NCBI RefSeq assembly: GCF_963675165.1 | Contig: NC_087390.1 | Coordinates: 537,001 to 601,000 of the forward strand | Reading direction: 5' to 3' | Length of the DNA: 64,000 bases | Origin: Halichondria panicea | Taxonomy: Eukaryota; Porifera; Demospongiae; Suberitida; Halichondriidae | Shown here: positions 1-10,400 of the stretch, one piece after another | Numbering within the stretch: position 1 is the first letter of the stretch | Layout of the letters: the number at the start of each line of letters is the position of its first letter | The notes under the pieces: generated by a model | The model's database searches: none | Seen by the model: only the letters and a program-made list of their open reading frames with translations | Told to the model about the DNA's origin: nothing | Made by a program: the position numbers and the translations under genes

Positions 1-159
1 GAGGGGGTGTTTTCATAACTAATTTGTGATAAGGAAGTGTCATCCACGCAAGGTAATACACACAGTTGCTATAATGGAGGAATGAGAGTTCACCATTCAA
101 ACTGTACTGTATACCACACCCACACACTGTACATGACTGTACTTAGAAACACTAAAATA

Positions 160-355
160 CAAATACATACGGGAAAGAGGAACCAACATTTGACAAAGGT
201 TTGAAACAATTTCTTTGGACAATGTATAAACAAAGGTGAACATGTTGTTTGTAGGTAATCAGTAGCCCTCATCTCCCCTCAAGCATATCAAACAGGAAAC
301 CACCACAGACCACTAAAGGTGATTGATGGTATCAGCAATAGTTGTAGGGTCAACT
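160..355 (+). pseudogene. Inverted fragment of the ZU5/Death gene linker exons
   Basis: The plus strand here matches the minus strand of about 59515-59705: the end of linker exon 2 (coding around EEPTFDK), the intron, the whole next exon (coding SSPLKHIKQE) and its donor AAAG|GTGATT. It differs by point changes and small deletions, one of them inside the exon (KQETKADPQ is shortened to KQET-PQ). No promoter or neighbouring exons accompany it, so it is a transposed or rearranged gene fragment, not a working gene. Confidence 0.65.
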
Positions 356-603
356 GCTGGTTACCTAGGGCAGTATACTAGACTGATCTCATGATATGCC
401 AACATCTATCCTACATGTCAATGCACAACACTCGTTATTATAATTATAGTAAGAAAGTTACTCTGAAGTTTGTGACGAATCTGTGCAGAACGGGGAAGAT
501 GGAGTTGGGTTGACTCAGTTTAGCATTTTCTCCAAAGTATTGCACAACTTCTCCGAACGCCTCCTACAAAATGAGGTTTACATGTGGTGTGATCGATAAG
601 CAA

Positions 604-752
604 TTGGTAATTACATGTACGTACTCAACATTGATGATACCATTTGAAAGGTCTCTTTTTAAGCTGTCAAAAACCCCCAAAATAGTTGAAATTGAATGCA
701 CGTTATGGCAGCTGAAAGAGTCCTCAAACCATTGATTAAACGGAGGGGGGAT
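604..752. repeat. Dispersed repeat (CCGTTTATTCAATGGTT family)
   Basis: A roughly 150-bp element recurs in this window. In one orientation it contains 'CCATAACTTGAATTC', 'CTGAAAGCTTAGA' and 'CCTCCGTTTATTCAATGGTT'. Here it is in reverse orientation (AACCATTGATTAAACGGAGG). Other copies lie at about 3838-3960, 4165-4310, 16128-16252 (reverse), 25500-25630, 25850-25990, 36205-36310 and 47305-47440. No coding potential and no clear terminal inverted repeats. Confidence 0.6.
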
Positions 753-1093
753 GAAGTTGGTATGTAATAGACGGACTATAATTATAACACGAGTGTAGGG
801 TCCAATTTGTCTGACAAAAGCGTGGGCTATAATTAGGGTATACGTTGGTATAAATGTTCGCGGTAGATGCTTGATCAGCGAAAACCATGAACATTTATAC
901 CCTCGAAATATCCCCGCTATACGGTAGCTAGGGAAATACTGAATGGAAGGAACTACCTACAGACAACACTGATAGTACACTCATAGGGAGGTAATAAACC
1001 CTCCACTGATATAGCTAGTGCAGCACTATTAGCATGCAGTGGATGAGATGGTGGTCTCACACACACACAGCTATTATCCGCCCACTCTCTCAC

Positions 1094-1806
1094 ATGAAGA
1101 ACTGAGATCCGTTGGTGATTGGTCCCTTGTTGGCCATTGAGAGGAGGAATGGTTTCTCGTGTTTGTGCTGGAACACCTCATCCTTGAACATGCCACCATA
1201 GATGGACTCCCCACCCATTCCACCACCTGTGTGGGGTGTGGGGGGTGGGTATGTGTGTGTGAGGTGTGTGGAGAGGTGTGAAACACAAAGATTGTCCAAT
1301 TGTCTTCGGGGAAACTAGTGAAGATGTGCAGTACCCTTGTGTGTACACGTAATTAACTTGCGACTAAAAGATATTTAAGCATCGTATTTTTTCACACTTA
1401 GGTACAGAATTGTATCACAAATGACATGATACAATGTCCATACTGACCGCAGCTGAAGTCTCCTCCTTGTACAATGAAGCCCTTCACTATACGGTATGGG
1501 TGTGCCCTTGTAGTGTAATGGCTTGAACGTGCTCTTGCCCCTCCCCCCTCTCACCCGTACACAGACACCGGAAGTTCTCCGTTCTCTTGGGAACCACATT
1601 ACTATATAACTCAAACACAACCCGCCCAGCTGAACAAGAGAGGAAGAAATACTTTTTACGACAGTCTACATTAATACAGCATATTAAAATGTCTACTAGA
1701 TCTAGTACAGCTTGATTATACAGCCAAACCAACACATCCATAACTTACTTGCCACTCCATTGATAGCTATGTCAAAGAAACATCGTGGAAGAGGAGCAGG
1801 CATCAT
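1094..1806 (-). pseudogene. PPIG: PPIG-like cyclophilin fragment, copy 1 (frameshifted)
   Basis: Three minus-strand exons: 1749-1806 (MM start, RCFFDIAING), 1448-1629 ([19 protein letters not shown]...CLCTGERG) and 1094-1226 ([30 protein letters not shown]). These are the first two thirds of a cyclophilin-type peptidyl-prolyl isomerase domain, and RCFFDIAI and the CTGE(K/R)G-G insert resemble PPIG/NKTR-type nuclear cyclophilins. Exon 2 has a 1-bp insertion in the C-run near 1548 and a 2-bp deletion near 1495, so the frame is lost before the active-site segment. The exon-3 donor (GTGAGA) is intact but no downstream exon is visible. Probably a pseudogene; its better-preserved twin is at 16598-17337. 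Confidence 0.75.
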
Positions 1807-2054
1807 GAAATTAGGCTATCTTCATGCATGGAGGGTGTATCTTTTACCACATGGCAGTAGTTGGGCGTTGCTGTTGGATTGGACTGATACGCCCATCTAG
1901 CCAATAATTGTGATCTTACCAATGTTTCATTAATGATCTTTACCCTAATAAAGTATCAGATTTAGTACACAATGCATTTTCACAACAATTAACACTAGAC
2001 TACAAGTCAGAAAACAGAGAATCTTGTGCCTTGTTTTTTAATACTTGACCATAC

Positions 2055-2568
2055 CATAGATTGAAGAGAGAGGGATAGGAAACGGAGTGGTGCACGTGAT
2101 GATTTTACATTGAATCTGCAGTGGAGCCTCGAAAATTATCCGCGCTACTCCCTATGAACGAGGCTATTAAGCACACTTTTGCCGGGTAACTCCCAAAGCT
2201 GTGTTTCCTCGAGACATAATCTCTTTCAGCAACTTAAAACACGCCTAGTCCATGAGCCACGTGTAGTACTTGCTAATGACTGACCACACCCAGTAAAAAG
2301 AGACTTTCCAATAAAGTTATATGTTCCCAAGGCTGTTTTAGAGCTATTGGAACATGTAACGTGTAAGCGTGCTGGTTATGACTACTACAATAGGTATAGA
2401 CCTTGAAATATAAGTGAGTTGCACGGACTAAGCACAGTTACTTGTAGTTTATTATGCACTGAGTGTAGAAATAGACATTGTTGTGATGGCCTCGATTAAA
2501 CCGCACCGTAGCGCGGATGTTACTCGAGATACAAACCGTTTCCTATCCCTCTAACTCTTCAATCTATG
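2055..2568. mobile_element. Non-autonomous DNA transposon, hAT-like
   Basis: The 514-bp element has about 33-bp imperfect terminal inverted repeats beginning CATAGATTGAAGAG and containing GAGGGATAGGAAACGG at both ends. It is flanked by the direct repeat ACCATAC (2048-2054 and 2569-2575), or GACCATAC if the terminal base is counted as target. A 7-8 bp target duplication fits the hAT superfamily. The empty site is seen in the paralogous copy near 14590 (cttgaccatacatacaag). It has no coding capacity. Confidence 0.8.
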
Positions 2569-2711
2569 ACCATACGTACAAGACCCTCCTCTTTGACCAT
2601 ACTGGCATACAAGACCCTCCACGATTTTTGCAACGCTATTCTTTCAATTGTTTTATCAACGATCTTTACCGTATATGACAATTTGGCATCAAGTACGTGC
2701 AGTCTTGTTTT

Positions 2712-3683
2712 ATGGCTGAAGTTGCTTCTACTGAACAGCTCCCAGTGAAACTGGGTCAGGAATACCGAATAAAACTGAGCAAAAGCTTCACCTTCCCCAG
2801 GGAGAATGCCTATTACACCATCAAATGTGAGTCAGAGTTTCTCCGATTTACACCATACTAAAATATCGCCATGCATACATAGAGTTCATCTCCTTCAGTG
2901 AAGGATTATATAAACCAGTATGATAGGAAGACTGTAGTGGCGTGTCTCCACCCCCTTAGTCTTAATATAAATACATGTATTTTTTTCAGCCTAATTTTAC
3001 CGAATCATTTAGTGACTGACATTGATGGCCACTGTATCAGATGACTTGAAGCCTCTGTCAGTGGATCCCACAAAGCCTGGTAAACTGCGAGTGGCTGATG
3101 ATGAAGTGAACGTACGACTACCAGTAGTACAGGTGAGGGGATAACTGTAGCTTAGCTACAATCACTTCCTCCATACCCTGAGGTTGTATCTAGGGAAGTG
3201 AGCAGTCACCGTGGTGGTACACTGGGGTACTGTACAACTAGCCCAGCATCATATCATACACTATTTGCTATCTCACAGCAACTGAGCTAGATCTATTAGT
3301 AGGTTTCTAGGGAGCAAACTTAATAAGCAAGTACATGTAGTTGTGTAGTTACAATTATGAGCTCTCCAATCAGCTATTTTATTGTGAGGCATGTTTGCCA
3401 ATAGAGAGGTGGCCTCCTAACACAGTCAGGTCCAAACACACAATTATATGCTATGGAGATGTTGAGTGGCTGTATTATAGAGGGTGACTACAATAGACAG
3501 GTTTGACTATAACTACATTCTGCCCCCCTCCACTTCCACACAGGCTGAGTGGATTGATGATGTGGCCCAGTTCAGAGGACCCAAGAAGCCTGTCACTAAA
3601 GAGTGTGTGCTCATCATAGACACTGTGTCTGGGGAGGCAGTACTGGAGAGGATCAGTAACAACATCCAACTCAAGGCCATCAG
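2712..3683 (+). pseudogene. EAF: EAF (ELL-associated factor) N-terminal exons, unit 1
   Basis: Three plus-strand exons: 2712-2826 (MAEVAST start, FTFPRENAYYTIK), 3041-3132 (YDLKPLSVDPTKPGKLRVADD, where the Tyr codon is split by the intron) and 3544-3683 (QFRGPKKPVTKECVLIID, SGEAVLERISNNIQLKAIR). Phases match (1, then 0). The order and motifs fit the conserved N-terminal domain of EAF1/EAF2, the ELL-binding elongation factor of the super/little elongation complexes. This copy is open throughout, but the Ser-rich transactivation region that follows in the family is absent and CPVL exons come next. So it is a truncated gene, possibly transcribed from a promoter like those between NLR and EAF in units 3-5. 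Confidence 0.8.
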
Positions 3684-4487
3684 GTTATTAGTAGGACACT
3701 CAGGCAGAGTCAAGTGTATTATGTGTGTACACTAACCACTAGGACACCCTCTATAATTATTACAGCCCAGGTTAATGGAGTTGCTTGCTTATAATTATAG
3801 ACAAAATCTGCTGTAGCAAAAGTCACTATAAGGGCACCAAAGTGTAATAGCTTCCCAATGGTGGGGACTCTTCAGCTGCCATAACTTGAATCCAATTTCA
3901 ACGCCTTTATGATTTCTTGAAAGCTTAGACAGAGACCTTTCAAAGGGTGTCATCAAAGTTTATAATTATTCAAGCGATAATAGCATTTGCCAATTTGGCA
4001 ATACCATGGACAATAGCCCATGGTCCAAAGGCGAAAAATGACAAATTACGGCCCCAACGATTTAAACACATAATTTGATCAGTCTCTTTGTACGCTTTCA
4101 GAAAATCATAAAAATGTTGACATTGGATCACCAGTACTGAAGAGTTATGGCTGTTGAAAGATACATGTATGTTTAACTACAACCCCCCTCCGTTTGTTCA
4201 ATGGTTCGGGGACTCTTTCATCTGCCATAACTTGAATTCCGGGTATCCAATTTCTGATTTTCTGAAAGCTTAGAAAGATACCTTTCATATTTGAGAGATA
4301 AAAAAGCAATTCTTATTTCTGCTGCTACCCCTCACACATACACACACACCACATCTATTTAATGCCTGTTCCCCATTCCCAACACTCCCATCACCACCAC
4401 AAAACCTCTAGACAATTCCTGAGGTTTATTATCATAAAATCACCTCAACCAAGCAACCTACATTTATACAGATAAGACACCCACCCA

Positions 4488-4529
4488 CACACACACACAC
4501 ACATGCACACACACACACACACACGCACG

Positions 4530-4572
<43 letters not shown>
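4488..4572. repeat. (CA)n microsatellite at a CPVL splice acceptor
   Basis: About 80 bp of CA dinucleotides with a few G interruptions ends directly in the CAG acceptor of the first CPVL exon. Compared with the other units, this copy has lost 25 bp of the exon's 5' end (the segment starting GGACGGACGC), probably by slippage of the CA tract. Confidence 0.9.
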
Positions 4573-6000
4573 CATACGCTGACCTTGTGTTCCAGTTTGG
4601 AATGGCTGACGAGAACCAAGCCACTTACATTTATTCAAGGACCAACACGGCTGAGCAGTACATCAAAGCTGAACGGTTTTACGATGGCTTCAAGGTACAC
4701 ACATTATACACAGCATCAGAACTCTAGTCACAGAGGCAACTCTAGTACTCAGTACCTGTACAGGAACCAACTACTGAAGCCACTGACTAACTACAATGTA
4801 TGTGCATCACGTACCCCCTTTCGTCCACCAGGGTTCAGTACCTAGCAGTTAGTGAACATTGTAGCCAGCTGTGTGCTTGTCTAAGCTATTACTCAACGCA
4901 GCTGTTACGGTTTATTCGGTGGCCAATTCACAGAAGCTCAGCGTCCAAAATCCATTTCACATTCTCAAAGTAGGTATAACATGTTTGTGCCGACTGTTGC
5001 AGATTTTTGATGCTCTGCTCAACGGAGATCTGATACCGTATCCTACGTACTTGTACAACATCACTGGATCCACCACCTACTACAACATTCTCAGGACCTC
5101 GCTAGGTACACGTATGTTGATAGAGTATGTCAGAAAGTGTTGGATAGAAGTATACAGTCCTGTTTGGAGTGGTATATACTCTTTTTACCTATACGTAGTG
5201 TACTGAACATTCTACTGTATTATTTACCTTATGTTGGTACATACTTAACCAGTGTTTGGTTAAAGGGCTCTTGTTTGAGTAGCTGATTGAATTTGGGAAT
5301 CTGTACAAGTTAAGTTGTGTGTATGGATTGAATTTGGGGAAGTCCTGGACTATACAATTATCTCTATTGTGGTCATGTACTGTGTTAGAGGACATTGAGA
5401 AGCTGTGTGCATGGCAAAGAAAGATTAGCAGTAATACATGCTGCCCCTCCCCCAAGCCATAGTCTAGCCTGCCACCCTGTTTGAACTGTACACTGGGGGA
5501 AACACTGACTTAAGTATTGTAGGGTGTTGTTGAAATGTCATGCCCTGGGGTGATTGGTTTCTCCCTGTGTGTATACTTGTGTAAGGAAACCAATCTATAG
5601 CTGTCACCCCTTGCAAGGGCAGACCAACAGTGGCTATAATAAAGAGGTAGTCTGGCTCAAACACATGCTATGGAGACTCTGAAGCTTGTTAACCTGGCTG
5701 TATTGTAAAGGGTGCCTGATTATAGGCTGACCACAATAGAAAAGTTTCACTGCATTTAATTTAGTTACAGTATAAGAACTGTAGAGGGAAATTGCTGACA
5801 TTTTGGTCATACAAATTGATTATTTAAGACAGTTCTTCACATTCAATATTTCTTATTCGTCCAGCCTCCCCTGATTTTAACTACTACGTTCCCTTCATCA
5901 ACACCACTGACATCAGACGAACCATTCACGTCGGCAGTCTCAGCTATGGCTATCACGCTGAGGTGGACAGATTAAAGGTTGCTAGTTTTGTATATGTTCT

Positions 6001-6335
6001 TACCCCCCTCCCCACACACACACACATTTCTTGTTCTTACCCCCCCCCCACACACACACACATTTCTTGTTCTCCCCCCCCACACACACACAAATTTCTT
6101 GTTCTCACCTCCCTCCCCACACACACACAAATTTCTTGTTCTCACCCCCCCCCCTACACGCACACACATTTCTTGTTCTCCCCTCCCTCCCCACACATAC
6201 ACACATTTCCTGTTCTCACCCCCCCCCACAGATAAATTTCTTGTTCTCACCCCCCCCCACAGATAAATTTCTTGTATCACCTCCCTCCCCACACACACAC
6301 AAATTTCTTGTTCTCACCCCTCCCCCCCACACACA
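6001..6335. repeat. CA/TTTCTTGTTCTCACCC minisatellite, unit 1 part a
   Basis: Tandem units of about 30-45 bp. Each is a CA run, then TTTCTTGTTCTCACC, then a C run of 5-10. It lies in the CPVL intron where the catalytic Asp exon should be. All long open frames here (repeats of [12 protein letters not shown] or VCVCGGGENKK) come from repeat composition and are not genes. Confidence 0.95.
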
Positions 6336-6572
6336 TAGCCTCGAGACCAGCCGTTCGTTATCTGAAAGAACGCCTGGTCAAGTTCCAATGTAGCACTCAC
6401 TCTAGCTGAGTCAGCGTTTTATAGCATCATAATGATATTCATGGGTAATACACCTTGTGCGGACCTTTGTGGGCAATTACCTGTCCAAGAAATTCCTGGA
6501 CCATAGAACGAGTGCTACATTGGAACTTGACCAGGCGTTCTTTCAGATAACGAACGGCTGGTCTCGAGGCTA
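6336..6572. mobile_element. 237-bp inverted-repeat element with perfect ~63-bp arms, unit 1
   Basis: Arms TAGCCTCGAGACCAGCCGTT... (6336-6398) and its exact reverse complement (6510-6572) enclose about 110 bp of unique sequence. It lies inside the minisatellite. A second copy is at 49483-49719; units 2-4 lack it. The ends are TAGCC...GGCTA, and no target duplication can be read because the flanks are repeats. It is a MITE or a folded-back exon piece; the right arm is open in one plus-strand frame but I do not recognise the peptide. Confidence 0.75.
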
Positions 6573-6881
6573 CCCACACACACACACATTTCTTGTTCTC
6601 ACCCCCCCCCACACACACACACATTTCTTGTTCTCACCCCCACCCCACACACACCCACATATTCTTGTTCTCACCCCCCCACTCACACACATATTCTTGT
6701 TCTCACCCCTCCCCCCACACACACACACATTTCTTGTTCTCACCCCCACCCCACACACACCCACATATTCTTGTTCTCACCCCCCCACTCACACACATAT
6801 TCTTGTTCTCACCCCTCCCCCCACACACACACACACACATATTCTTGTTCTCACCCCTCCCCCCCACACACACACACACAT
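6573..6881. repeat. CA/TTTCTTGTTCTCACCC minisatellite, unit 1 part b
   Basis: Continuation of the same array after the inverted-repeat element, with ATATTCTTGTTCTCACC unit variants. It ends at the conserved sequence TTAAAGGTTTCTAATTTTG that precedes the telomere-like motif. Confidence 0.95.
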
Positions 6882-6910
6882 TAAAGGTTTCTAATTTTGT
6901 TATGTTCGGG

Positions 6911-6927
6911 TTAACCCTAACCCTAAC
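6911..6927. repeat. Telomere-like (CCCTAA)n motif, unit 1
   Basis: TTAACCCTAACCCTAAC, about 2.5 copies of the animal telomere repeat. It sits between the minisatellite and the last CPVL exon and is conserved at this spot in every unit. Confidence 0.9.
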
Positions 6928-7096
6928 TCCCACACACACATTTCTCCCTTCACAGATAGGAGATGATGTTGCCGGGTATGTGAGGACAGTGAACAAGTTT
7001 ATGCAGGTGGTCGTGAGAGGGGGTGGGCACATTCTCCCGTTTGACCAGCCGGAGAGAGCACTCAACCTCATCCAGAACTTTGTGAACATGCAATAG

Positions 7097-7421
7097 CCTA
7101 TTATAATTATGTTGTCTGGAAATGATCATGCTTCAAGTATAAGGATAAAAATGAAATTTATAATTATAGTCATGTCATTTAATATGTTGTTTGAAGAGAA
7201 GATTTTAATTACCAAATCAACGAAACGATCAAAAACAATTGCTATTAGAGACATAAATAATTATGGAGTGTATAATTATTGTATAGAGTTTATACTCTCT
7301 GCCCAATGGTACACAAAAATATACTGTACATGTATAAGAAAGATAGCCACCGATTGGGAAGACTTATCAGATTTAGTATACAAACTAGACCATAACATAA
7401 AACAGGAGTCATGCATACATA
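7097..7421. other. Convergent 3' intergenic spacer
   Basis: AT-rich spacer between the CPVL stop and the NLR-A stop, which face each other. It recurs almost unchanged after each CPVL end in units 2, 4 and 5 (18788-19112, 39913-40224, 50182-50508) and is rearranged in unit 3 (28903-29431). I see no gene in it; apparent open frames are not conserved between copies. Confidence 0.7.
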
Positions 7422-10400
7422 CTACCAAATAAACACAATTCTTCGTCTGACATCAACGTACTCGGGACATGTGACAATGTTCTTTTTTGTATTCCTAGAA
7501 GTTCCGAATTCTTTCAGTGTTTTGTTTTCCAACAGCCCCCTGACAATTTGGGAGTAGTCGGTGATCTCAGCATTGAGGTGAAACACCTCTAGAGTCTTGT
7601 TCTTGGCTAACACATTACCGACAGCTTCAGCCTCTTCAGTGGTATCAGTGTACGGTATAAAATCTGAAACGTACAGACGGAGTATTAGGTGTTTAACTGT
7701 ATTGTTTTCTCCCAATGCTTCCAAGGCGGGTAGTAGCTCCATTGGCAACGACGTATCAACCCAATGTAGTTCAATAAATTGTAGAGTTGTATTAAGTTGA
7801 AACATTTGGGCCAGTCCTAAATAATCAAGCGGTTCACCATAACTCATAATAATAGGTGAAATAGTTAGCTTAGTTAGACTTGTGTTAACTTGCAGTCCCT
7901 GCATTAAATGACTCGGGCTACTTTTGAAATTCCTATAACACAGTGTCAATTCCTCTAGAGATGTGTCAGTCTGTAGACACTCACCAATAGCTTCATCAAA
8001 ATCGCAGTCAAGGTTACATGTAAGTTCAAGGCTTTTAATGGAATGTAATCGATTGTCTTTGAGAGAACGTAAAACTTCACAGGCATTATCAAGACATAAC
8101 AAAGTTAGTGATTGCAAGTGCTGGGGGGTACAGAAATATTCAAATTGGCCCATTTCACTTTGGATATCGAGTTCTTTAAGTATCGGACAATTGAGTAGAG
8201 TACTAAAAAGCTGCTCAGATTGTGCGGGGGTCAAGTTAACACGGGAAGAGCATCGCAGATATTGTAAGCTTAGTTTCCAGTGGCTTAATATTGAAATTAA
8301 GTTTCTGATACTAGACTCTGAAAAAACCTCATTGTCTGTTGAAAATATTCTTTTTGCTTCGTTATCGGTAAACGAATGTTCAAACAGTAAATGTGGTAAG
8401 ATTTTCGTGTTGTTCCTTTTTAACTCAGTCACGTTCAATCCAATTGAAATACACCAATTATAAGCATCTGTGATGGGTAAGTCAATAATAGAAATTGCTT
8501 GTACAGCAATAGGATCTTGTACCAAATGTATCACCAACATTTCAATACTAGAATGTGCAATGAAGTCAGACAACAACTCTTCATCAACTGGCGATACTTG
8601 AGCACATTTCAAAACTTTCAAGCAGTGTTTTGGCTTCAAAATATCAAGTATTCGTATCACAGTGTCTCTTGAGATGCCAAAATCTAGCTCTACAACACTT
8701 AAGTTTGGAGATAGCTGTATAGTGTCAAATATTTTTAATACACATGGAACCTCAGGCCCAACAAATTCATTGTCAATAATATTACTGATAGTGACTCTTT
8801 CTAATTCTGGTAGTATCCTATCAGTGAGTGTATGCCAAGCAGATGGAATCTTGAATGTGGTAGACATTTTCAGATGGCTTACACTTAGAGTAAAAGAAGG
8901 CAAAACTTTGTTGATTCCTGCTAATATCATTGATCTATCCACATTATACACATTGTCATTAAACTCGAACATGTCCATTAGAGTTACTTTGAAATGAGCA
9001 GACGCTACAACATAACCAAGTGCAAACTGATCAATATCATCCTCATCATTTAGCGGTGGTTCATACAGCACATTACAATACAAGTCCTTCATGGCTTGCA
9101 CATTTTGGCTTTCATAGATCCACAGAATTTGATCACTTGAGAATTCACACATTCTCTCGGCTTTTGATGATCCTTCCTCATAGTAGTACAAGTAATTCGG
9201 AGTTGGAAGTACACACTGTGTCCATGGGTCATTCAGTTTAGTCAATCCAGCTAAAAACAATAAAATCATCTTGTATGATCCATCATTAGCCTTCGTTTCA
9301 AACAAAATAAATTGCTCGTGTGGGGTGTTATTTTTCCAGACGTAAAATGCAGCGAGGAACTCTTGAAGTGTTAGATGAAGGAAATTGTAAGATGGAGAAC
9401 TGTTTCTTTTCATTATGGATTTATATAAAGGATATACACTGTTCATGAATCCAAGTGTAGTGCTAGCATCAGCAATATCTTCTTTGAAGAAAACCAACTG
9501 TTGTTTTTCTTTCGTTATTCCATTGTACGCAATTTGGCAGAGCTTATCAAAATGTACCTGAAGTGACGAAGGTAACTCACTCAGCTCACCACTCCAATCA
9601 CTCTCTGGTTTGTCATGCAAATATCTTATAATCAAAACTTGAGAGTATGCAGTGTATAGTTCAGTTGTTGTGTTAGGAAAGATGCTATTGCTTTCGTCGT
9701 GGCATTCTCTGTAAACTTCAACTACAATTCTGGCATGAAGAGGGTTATACATTGCACTAGAGATACGTGGATTAGAGTCAATGTATTCACGTAGTTCTGG
9801 TGGAGCCCCATCTTTAATCATTAGATCAATATACTCAAGAATTTTTTCTGAAGAAAATCCCAAGATTTCAATGAATTGATCAATTCTTGAACTACACTGA
9901 GTAGCAGGTAGATCACATGCCGCCCAGGGTCTAGTAGTAACAAGAACAGTACAACTAGAAAGAAGGTCTCCGGTTATTAGTTTCATAAAAATAGAATCTT
10001 TTTGTCTAAGGAATGGTGGTAACTCATCTAGGCCTTCCAAAATGAAAAGAATACCGTGCCCATGATGATTTTGTATGGTAGTAGTAGCAACAACATTTTC
10101 AGAAGCATCAATATTTTCACATTGAAATAGATCAACTAATTCTACAGCTTCCTGAACATTCTTATCTCGAAGTCGGAGCAATACAACGAGGGAGTAATCT
10201 GTCCAAACCTTACCATTAGCCCATTGTCTGCACAGTTCCCATGACAAAGTCGTCTTACCTCCTCCAGGAGCCCCTTTAATTACAATTAGCTTAGAGAACT
10301 TGCCCTCTACTTTGGAAGCTATCTGGTCCATTGTAATTCTCTCTCTAGGAAATCTATGCAGCTTGCCTTGAACTATTAGTGACCAAGACTTTTCCATTTC

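Larger units (their letters stand above)
1..1990. repeat. Segmental duplication copy 1 (cyclophilin block)
   Basis: This stretch is nearly identical to 15605-17545, apart from indels. It carries the cyclophilin fragment and about 1 kb downstream of it. Compared with copy 2 it lacks the short exon seen at 15730-15774 and has an extra piece at about 160-355 that matches the ZU5-gene exon region at about 59515-59705 in reverse complement. Seen directly by alignment by eye; the exact ends are approximate. Confidence 0.85.
4573..7096 (+). pseudogene. CPVL: CPVL-type serine carboxypeptidase C-terminal exons, unit 1
   Basis: Plus-strand exons 4573-4694 (AYADLVFQFGMADENQ), 5003-5105 (IFDALLNGDLIPYPTYLYNI, TGSTTYYNIL), 5865-5977 (DFNYYVPFINTTDIRRTIHVG) and 6956-7096 (VAGYVRTVNKF, VVVRGGGHILPFDQPERAL, stop) match the C-terminal half of peptidase family S10 vitellogenic-like carboxypeptidase. 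The catalytic His motif (RGGGH) is present. The exons for the signal peptide, the GESYAG nucleophile and the YNGxLD Asp are missing; the Asp exon would lie between 5977 and 6956, where a minisatellite now sits. Exons 3 and 4 still join in frame. It cannot encode an active peptidase; most likely a passenger gene fragment. Confidence 0.8.

Noticed and set aside
6001-6881. CRISPR-like array
   Set aside because: The repeated unit is low-complexity (CA and C runs) without unique spacers, in a eukaryotic intron.
2712-7096. A single EAF-carboxypeptidase fusion gene
   Set aside because: EAF exon 3 ends in phase 2, while the first CPVL exon starts in phase 0 (phase 1 in unit 1), so direct splicing shifts the frame. 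Both halves also lack essential parts and are broken in other units.
7597-9241. Plus-strand open frames opposite the NLR exons (for example 7963-8463 and 8662-8997)
   Set aside because: They are shadows of the NLR reading frame with no own splice or domain support; the same shadows recur opposite every NLR copy.
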